The notes beneath the pieces are model-generated. The model searched no databases, was not told the origin of the DNA, and saw only the letters and a list, made by a program, of their open reading frames with translations. The translations under genes and the position numbers were made by a program. This document shows, one piece after another, positions 28,701-37,700 of a stretch of DNA of 46,379 nt (the stretch's first letter is position 1; each line of letters starts with the position of its first letter). Source of the DNA: Candidatus Kuenenia stuttgartensis (GTDB lineage Bacteria > Planctomycetota > Planctomycetia > Planctomycetales > Planctomycetaceae); contig CAMAWN010000021.1 in NCBI GenBank assembly GCA_945861865.1, positions 1-46,379 of the forward strand. Direction: 5' to 3'.

Positions 28701-31700
28701 CTTGATCTCATCGAGATACAACTTGCCGTTGCCATCTGTGTCCCGCCAATTGGCCAGGATGTTGGCCTGAATCTCGCCTTCAACGCCGGCCGTAACAGGG
28801 CCGACACCAAACAGTGCCGCCAGCCGGACACCCAGCGTGATCCCGAATTCGGGGATGTCTTCCCCTGCCGATCCGTTCTCACGGTCGCCGAAATAGAAGC
28901 CGTCCAAGAGACGGCGCGCGGTTTGAATCCCGCTTACGCCATTTTGACCGCTGCCGATGACCTGATCGATACCGCGACTGTCGTAGCCGACCGACAAGTC
29001 CGCGAAGAGGGTCGCGTCGAACCCCAGTCGAATAATGATCGGCAACGGAGTGATGGGGAAATTCAGCTCAAGGGTGAAGGGCCCCAACTTCATCGGGGGA
29101 AGTTCATAACTGATGATGTTGAACGGCTGATGAAAGATGAGGCCGAAAATGTTGCTCTTCTGCAGGATTTCCAGGTTGATGCCGATCGACTCGAGTTTCT
29201 GAAGAATCCCTTTCAGCCCGCCAGGAGTATTGGTCGGCGGTGGTGGAGCCGGAGTCGTGACCGCGGTGGCGGCCGGTTTTGCGGCCGTCACGGCGACGTT
29301 GCCGCCATCGCCCAGATTCACCAGCTCCTCGATGACAAAGATGATGTCATCGCTGCCGTCCACGGTTTTGAGTTTCTCGATCAAGTCAATGATGACGTCG
29401 ACGGCATCGACGAATTTGCGGGCGTTCTCGGCGTCTTTGGGGTTCTTCGCCAACGCGATGTCCAGAAAGGTCAGCGGCCCTTTTCCAGCGGCGAGGGAAA
29501 GCTGCGAGGCACCGGGCACCTCTTCCTTCAGCGCCTTGATCAAGGGCTTGAGCGGCTTGATGAACTTGTCGACTTTGTTGAGCGCCGCACCAATCTGCTT
29601 GCTCAGGAAGTCACCCAGGTTGATGCCGAGATCCTCGAACTTGATGCTCGGCGCACCGAGCGTCACTTTGATCTCACCGGCCGTGGTTGTGTTGACCCCC
29701 GCGGTCCACTTCGCGATGAAATCGGTCTGCACGCTGGGCAAGTCCGCGTTGATGGCGGCTGCGAGTCTCAAGTTGATATCGACGCCGACACTGGCGCTGG
29801 CCTGAAAAATTGTCCCGAACGGTTGCGAGGCGATCTCCGAAAAGTAAACACGGTTCTTGTTGTCGAGATTGTTGGTGTCGATCACATCGAACGACAACAT
29901 GCCACCGATGTGCGTGCCCGTCTCGCCCGTTGGCGTGAGGATGTCGGTTGCCGTCAGCTTGAGTCCGAACAGGTCCACAGTCAGCGTGGTCGGGATCGGC
30001 GGACTCGCGTTCGTATCCACGATCAACCCGGCTCCGATGTCCAGCCGGATTTCTTTGACCGCGTTCTCGTTGACCAAAAGGTAAAAGCCTTTATAGCGAT
30101 CCACGCCGATGCCGAAATCGACGTCGTAGCTCCAGCCGAACTCCACGCCCCCCTGACCTTCGGACTTGATCGGCAGACCTTCCAAAGCGGTGTCGAAATC
30201 CACAAACATTTTGTCTTCGCCGTGCAGTTTGAACCTGATCTCGAAGTGCTGAGTGTCGAGCGTGGCCTGCACGTCATTCGGATCGACACCGTTGAGCCCA
30301 TCAAGGTCGCCAAGAATTCCCAAGCCTTCCTTCACCCCGAATGCGTCAAAGTGCTCCGCACGAAGCATGTCGTAAATGAACTTCTCGACCCTCTCCTCCA
30401 CCTGCGTAAAGGTGCTATGGTCTTCGCATATGAACTCCCGGAACGGCGTGACAAACTCCGTCTGCATTTTGCCAATGAACGTGCCCGCCATGTCGAAATT
30501 TTTGCCCAACAAAGGCAACTTGGTCATAACTTGGCTTTGCAGGCCATCGCTCAGCGTGATCAGCAACGTCTCGACTCCCTGAGCGATCAAGCAGAAATCG
30601 AACTCGACATTCTCCAGCAGATTTCCCAGCGCGTCCGTGTCCACCACGAGCTGTGGCTTGAGTACGTGATCCAAGCTGACGGCCAATGTCACAGCATTCT
30701 TGGCCTTGCTGTTGAGCAGTTCGACATCCACGTTGCCGAGCAGCAGTCCGTTGAGATCCGCCTTCAGTTTGGCTGGCTTACCGCTCCCGATTTCCGCGAA
30801 CGAAACCGCTCCGATGACGTTGGGGCGGGCGATCGGAATGCTGGGGTCGATTGTGAATTCAACGTCGAGTTTGGCACGATTGTTTTTGTCCGCGGCGCGA
30901 TCGATCGCGGCCATGTCAAACGTGGTTTGCGAAGGGATACCCGTTTGGTATTCCACCGAGACAAGCGTCGGAAACGACAAACTGGTGGGGGGCAGCGTGG
31001 TAAAAGTCAGCTTGGAGTTCGCCGTGTTGATGGCAAAGTGGTAATCGTCCCAAGCCAGCACTTTGCCGGTGGTGAGATCGGTAACAATCACGAACCGCCC
31101 GTCGCTGCTGCTTGGCGTCCCCTTGGTCAACGTCACAACGCCAGAGCTGGCCGCGAGACCTAGATTGGTCGCCCCTTTATCCGTCACCGATTTGAGCAGA
31201 CTGAGCCCCACTTCGGCCTGAATGAGTTCGAGGCTGCCGAACTGCACCTTACCCGAGACTCGGCTTTCAAAACCGACGTTCAAATCTAACTGGGTTTTGA
31301 GGCCCGTCAGAATTGTTTGATCGTGCGGAATGCTCGACGTGTGATCGGCGACAAGCAGGAACGGTTTCACTTCGTTTGGAGTTGTTCCATTCGGATCGGG
31401 AAGCAGAACGCCCAGACCGATGTTGATCGAGCCACCGGCGTGTAGGTGCAGAATTGGTGGAGGATCCGAAGTGAGCTGGAGTGCGCCGAACTCCGCAGTG
31501 ATCGGCAACTTGGGGGTCAGCGTTTTGTTAATCAGGTTGTCCGAACTGAACTTCAAACTGACGACCAAGGCCCGGTCCTTGGTGTTGACATTTCCGTCGT
31601 AGTCAACGAACCCGAGGACGACTCGCACGTCGATTTGGTCGTCGCCAAAAGTTTCCCGGATCCCTTTTTGCAGACCTTTCGCCAGGCGGTCTTCCAGGGT

Positions 31701-34700
31701 ATTCAGCGAAGGCACCAGCTTGACGAGTTCGGACAGCGCGTTGTGCAGGTCGCTCCCGCCGCCCGTGCCGATCGGCACTTCATCGACCAGTTGCTGCAGC
31801 ACCAGCGCCACGGCGATCAGCCGACCGGGGATCTTGGCTGAGCCGCTGCCAGGCACCTTTTGCAACAGTTCCAGGCCACGAAACAACTGTTCGCGAGTTT
31901 CGGGAGACAGGGACAGATTCGAGATTGCGGTCTCTAAATGATCCGTCGCTTTCTTGAGTTCGATCAGATCCACGGTCGAGATCAACTCGTCGATCCCATC
32001 CAGCAGCGCGTCGGCCAAGCCGATCGCCTGGTTCAGCGTCAGATCCAACGATGGCAGCGTGGTATTGAGAGTCGTCTCGTCCACCTTCTTGAGCGCGGCT
32101 ACCAGTTCCCGAATGGAAAAGAGCACATCGTCAATTTTCAACGCCTTGAACTGGCCAAGCAGGAGTTTGAAGTTCGCGTCGACATTCCACTCAAACCGGT
32201 GGTTTCCAAAGTCGATTCCAGGGGTCAGCGGATCGAGTGTCACGGAATACACGGGCGGGACCGCGGCGCTGGGATCGTCGATGGCCTTCAGCAGGCTGGA
32301 GTTGGTGGTGATGCTGGCGGTTACATCCAGCGATCCTCCAGCCGTGAGTCCCAGGTTCAACGACAAGAGGTCGAGCACGTTCAAGGGACTGATCAACATC
32401 TGGCTGAGGAAGAGGCGATGATGGAGAGGGTCGACCAGGACCGGGTCGAACAGGTTCGCCTTGACGGTGATCTGAACAAAGATCGGACTGGGGTTCCGCA
32501 GCGCCAACTGGATCGTTCCGAGTGCCGCGCCCGCAGTGACGTCCGCATCGAGACGGACTTCGAGCGTCAGATCCTTGGGTTCGCCGTTGAGCCGCGCGAC
32601 TTCGCGAATGAAGAGGCGGTCAGTCAGCGCCTGGCCATCGAGCGGGAGGCCGGTCAACGAGTAGATGAGGGTCGGGCCTCCCGGCCCCTCGATGCCTAGC
32701 CCGTCAGCGGCCCGCGACAGAAGACTTTCTTTGGACACGAACTGAAACACACCCATCGAAACTTCTTCTTCGACATCCAAAATACTCGCGCGTCCCGCGG
32801 CAACGCTCAGTTGCATGGTTTGATCGGCGGGGGACACCAGAGCCAGGATCAGGCGATTGTTGGTGACGGGATCAATGGTGACGGAAACGCGGTTGTTCGT
32901 CTGAGCCTGAATCGTGGTGATGACAGCGCCCACGGTCTGAGCACCGTCGAGGTTGACGGACAGGTGAGTGGAGACAAGGGAAACGGTATCCGTCAGCACG
33001 ATGTCGAGATCCTCGTACATCACATCGTTGGCGGGATCGAAACCGAGGACGCTCGGATTTTCACCCACCCCCGGTGCATTCACCGACAGACCTCGCAGCT
33101 TGATATCAACCGCCGTGAGTCGCAACTTCTCGGAAAGGATCACCCCATTGCGATCCTTCTTCGTATATTTGCTGGCCTGGACCAAGTCGCCGAGATGCTG
33201 GGTGCTGCTGCCGGGCACCGGCGTTTGCGCGAACAACTGATTGAGATCACTGATCAGGTCGTCGATGTCGGTGTTATTGCCGGTGTACGGTTTCCGGTCC
33301 GCGGGCAGTTTCGTCGCGTCAGCGGGATCCGCCAATTTGCTCAAAGTCAGTGGATAACCATAAGCCGGGCCAGTGCCATCGTTGACGACGAGTGTGAACT
33401 TGACGTCCGCTCCGGGCATCCCTTGAGCCGGAGCATTGTTGGCCGCCGTCAACCCGACCAACAGCGGTACTCCAAGGCCGCCATTCAGGTCCGCCAACGG
33501 CGTGATGCCTGTCAGCATAAAACCATCGAGCCGGATACCCATGCGAAAGTTGAGCTTGGCGATCACGGACAGGTTGGCGTCCGCCACGGCAGCCGCTTCC
33601 AGCGTCCCGAAGTCGTCCACTTCGATCCCCTTGTCGAAGAAGTCGATCTCGGTCGGCTTGGCAAAGGTTTTGTTGAGCCGGAAATTGAAAAACAAAGAAT
33701 TCGTCGTCGAATCGTAGGACGGCTCCAAGGCAAAGTCGGCAGGCAGCGCAGGATCAGACACGCCGCGCAGCGCGTTTTCGAGCGCGGGGAAGAACGACTC
33801 GAGCGAATCGAAATTCAACGTCGCGATCGTCCGGGTCGGTTCGAAGCCCAGCGCGTTCGGCAGGTTCGTGCTCTGAACGGAAAGGTTGGTGAAGCCAAGC
33901 ATGGCACCACCCTGTTTGATCTCGATCTTCGTCACTTCCGGGGCCGTGGACACCAGCACCAAATGCGGCTGCGGTGTTGACACGACCAAGGCCATCACGT
34001 CGAAAAGCTCCTGCTGCATGAAAGCCATGTTCAGATCAAGAGCGAGGTCGGCCAGACTGATATTGTCCTGGGTGAAAGGGAACAACGGGGTGACGTTTGC
34101 TGCGGGAGGTGCCTTGCCAATGATCACGTTATAGGACTTCGTCTCGGTGATCGGCAGCAGAGGAAAAGTCGTCGCATTGACGCGGGTAATGTCCAGCATG
34201 AAGAGATCGGTCAGAAGAACCATCGGCGCGGCGAGTTGCCCAAACGGCGTGGCCGCAAAATTGGTGACCGGCAACTGCAATGTCGTCAGGGACAGCGACT
34301 GCAATTTGCCCGGTTCCCGTCCGGTGAGCACCAGTCTGTTGCCATCACCACTTTTTTCCGCCTTGAGCAACGAGTCGATGCCGGCCTTGACGAGCGCGCG
34401 ATTGACATCGCCCAAAAGATCATCGAGGTTGGCATTGAGGGTTCCCGTCACGACCACTTCGGTTGGTGCCAAACCGCCGCCTGAGACCACGAATCGCACA
34501 TCGGTTGGATTAAACTCATCGGGGAATGTGGCGGTGCTGCTGCTGACGAGCGCCTGCGTCGCGGTAATCGCCGGGATGTTGGACATGCGGTTGACCAATG
34601 GCTGGAACAGGACCGACAAGTCCACAGCGCTGTAGAGATCCTTCACGCCGAACGGCAACTTGCTTTCAATTCCGCCCAGGACCGACGTTCCTGAAAGGCT

Positions 34701-37700
34701 CCCGTCGCCGGCATATTTCAGCGGTGTGGCTAAACTCAGAATCGCATTGCTGAGCTGATCGGGAGCCACATAGAGAGTTGGGTTTCCCACTTGAACGTAG
34801 TGGTAATCGGAATAACCGACGAGCGGCGAATTCGGATCTCCGGCGCTGGCCCACACACGATAAATCCCCGCATGTTGCGTCCGCGCAATGACCGCGGGGA
34901 GATAGGCATCTTCCAACAGCAGTCGATTCAACAGGATGAGCCTTTCACCCTGGGGGTTCTGCGACTTGAGCGTGTTCACCCTGGCGGACAAGGTCACGTT
35001 CATAAACACCGAGGCGTCGTAGATCGACGGACCCAAGAGCACATTGTTCATCGCAATCACTAAGGCAGATTCCAGCGCCTGTTGACTGGAGCTGCCATCG
35101 GCCAAGACGATTTTTTCCGCCGCAGAATGCTGACCAAACTGAGCCCACAGGAATTGAGACACCGTGTCTAAAGGAGCCGGAGAGCGCAATCTTGTGATCA
35201 GCATCGCGAGGTCAATGAATTCCGCCGCCGAGAACTGAGGCGATGCGAGTTCGATCGTTTGCCGCGGTGACGAGGGGCCTTTATCGACCACTGGCCCCCA
35301 ATTCGTGCCCGTCGCATCCAGGGACTTTTGGGTGTAGAAGCGGAACTCGGCGTGCTGCACGCTTTCGACGAACTCGTCGTTCACCGCTTCCACGGTGAGA
35401 TCCGGATAACTCCTAACACTCTCCGGGTAACTCGAACCAATCGATGAGAAATACGGGGCCAGTGGGTTACCCACCCGTGTCATTGGGTCTCCCAGATCAT
35501 CAACGACAGAATTGCTTGTCAGGGAATTGTCAAAATAGACCGTCTGAAATCCCCCATAACCAACGATCCATTCCGAGTTGATCCCATCATTCGCTTCACC
35601 GGTAAACCTGCGGTCCGTGTTGCTGCCGGTTAACGTCAGACGATCGCTGGGATCGTTCATGTAGTGAATGCCCTCGGGGACGTTGAGCACCCCATATGTG
35701 CTATCAATCTCCAGACTGTCCCCACCGGCCAGTCCGTCGACGTCGATCCGCGCGAGAGCAGAGAGTGGAATGGTCTGGTTCGGAATATTCGTCGTGTTGT
35801 TAATGAAAACCTGGACGAGCAATGGATCATTATCTTTGCGGACAATCCGGAACGTGTCCGCGTTGGAGGTGCCGACGATTTGCAAGACGATCGCGATGGA
35901 GTCGCTGACATTCGGCATCGTCCAGGCACCGCGTCCGAGAGTTCCGGCCACCAGCACGTCATCGGCCGCGTCGTACTCCAAGTCAAACACGGGCACGTTG
36001 GGCAAGCCCGTGCCCAACTTCGTCCACACGGAATAGTTGGTGCTATTCGCGAAGTAGACACCGGCCCCCGTTCCCACCAAGAGCACATTGGCCGCGATCC
36101 CGGGAATGAACGCCAGAGACCGCATGCCGATTGCTCCGAGAGCCGCCAGGTTGCCAGTTCGCTCGGCCCAAGAGATTCCGCCGTTCCTCGTTTCAAAGAC
36201 TTGATCTTGATCGACGACAAAGGCCGTATTCGCGCTGAAGGTGGTGCTATCAAGCACCACATCGCGAATATCATCTCCGCCACCAATAACAGCACCCGCC
36301 GTGAAGCCGAGACTGTCTCCGTCCCCAATTCGGACCATCACTTGGGCACCTCGTCCCAGATAAATCGCTCTCGCGTCCGCGGGATGCCCGTAGGCCACTG
36401 CGTTTCCACCGGGGCCGACGTCGATTCCACCATCAGCGATTTCGGTGATTGTGTCCCCTTGATTCAACGATTCGTACGCGGAGTTTTCCCCCACAAAGAG
36501 AATGCTCGTGGGCGTCACGGCATTGAGCACGACAGGAGTCACGAACTGGGGAACCATCTCGGTGGCCTCGGTATCGACCTCCAGATCCGGATATTCGATC
36601 GTGCCAACGATAACTCCAGAACTGTCATATTTCGCTCTGGCAAAGTACTTCAGTTCTTGGGAGCTGAAGTAACGAATCGACTCGTGACTTGCCGCCAAAC
36701 TGACGTCATCCACGGCGACATCGCCGCCATCACCACTGGCGACTGAGCTCCAAGTGGTTCCGCCGATCGTCGTTTGAATCGCGGTGCCGTTGTCCTGAGC
36801 GCCGGCAATGAGGATGTTGGAATTGGAGTCGTAGGCGATGCTGTGCTGCTCCGCGACACCCAAGCTCCCAATCTTCGAGAACCAGTCGCCGGTGTTGTCT
36901 CTCGGATTGGTTCGAATGTAGACGCCGCCGTCGTCGACTTCGATGATTCTGCCCATCGCGTCAAACACCATGTCGCGCGAATCCGCATGGGGGGCCGAGT
37001 GGCCGCTGGCGGTCTGGTTATGCGTCAACGCGACAGCCTGCATACCCATCGGCAAGCTGGCATTCACCCGGAACAAGCGGCCGGAGAAATTCGTGGCACC
37101 GAGGGAGTTGGGAAAAACATCGTCATCCGTCTTCGCAAGGCCATCTGGGCCGGGTGACTTCGGCTGACTATCACCGCCGACATACACCAAGTTGGCATGC
37201 ATCGGATCCGCAACGATGGAGAAGTGGGTCGCACCCTGACTGCCAGGAGTCCCGTCGCCGTGAGGTCGCGGTTGAAGGCCGAAGGATAGGCCCCCTTCGT
37301 TGGTTATCGGCGTGTCGAGTTTGGTGAAGCTGGTGCCGCCGTCCACCGATCGAAACAACCCCTGAAGCTGTCCCGTTTGGATAATTCCCACGAACACATT
37401 GTCCGTGCCACCGGCGTGACTCGTCGCGATTTCGATATTGTTCGTGGTGCCATCAATAATCAGCGCATCCATGGTGGCGTCGCTGACTTTGGTCCATGTG
37501 GCCCCCGAAGTCGTCGATTTGTAGAGACCGTTGGAACCCCCCAAGACCATGGCCGTGTACAAGACCGTCGTGGCATTGGGATCGCGCACCAAATCAAACG
37601 CCGCGCCGTGTGGCAGTCCGGTCGCGGTGCCATCGCCTGTCGAAATCTGCTTAAAGATGAAGCCGCCATCCGTGCTCTGGAAGATGCCTGTGTTCGCAAG

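Noticed and set aside
28503..31163. Plus-strand open frame of 886 codons opposite the giant gene
   Set aside because: It is antisense to a clearly coding minus-strand region; its composition mirrors the giant gene's codon bias, it has no ribosome binding site and no known motif.
32811..33980. Plus-strand 389-codon frame inside the giant gene
   Set aside because: Antisense shadow; no start signal, no domain and the opposite frame is continuous.
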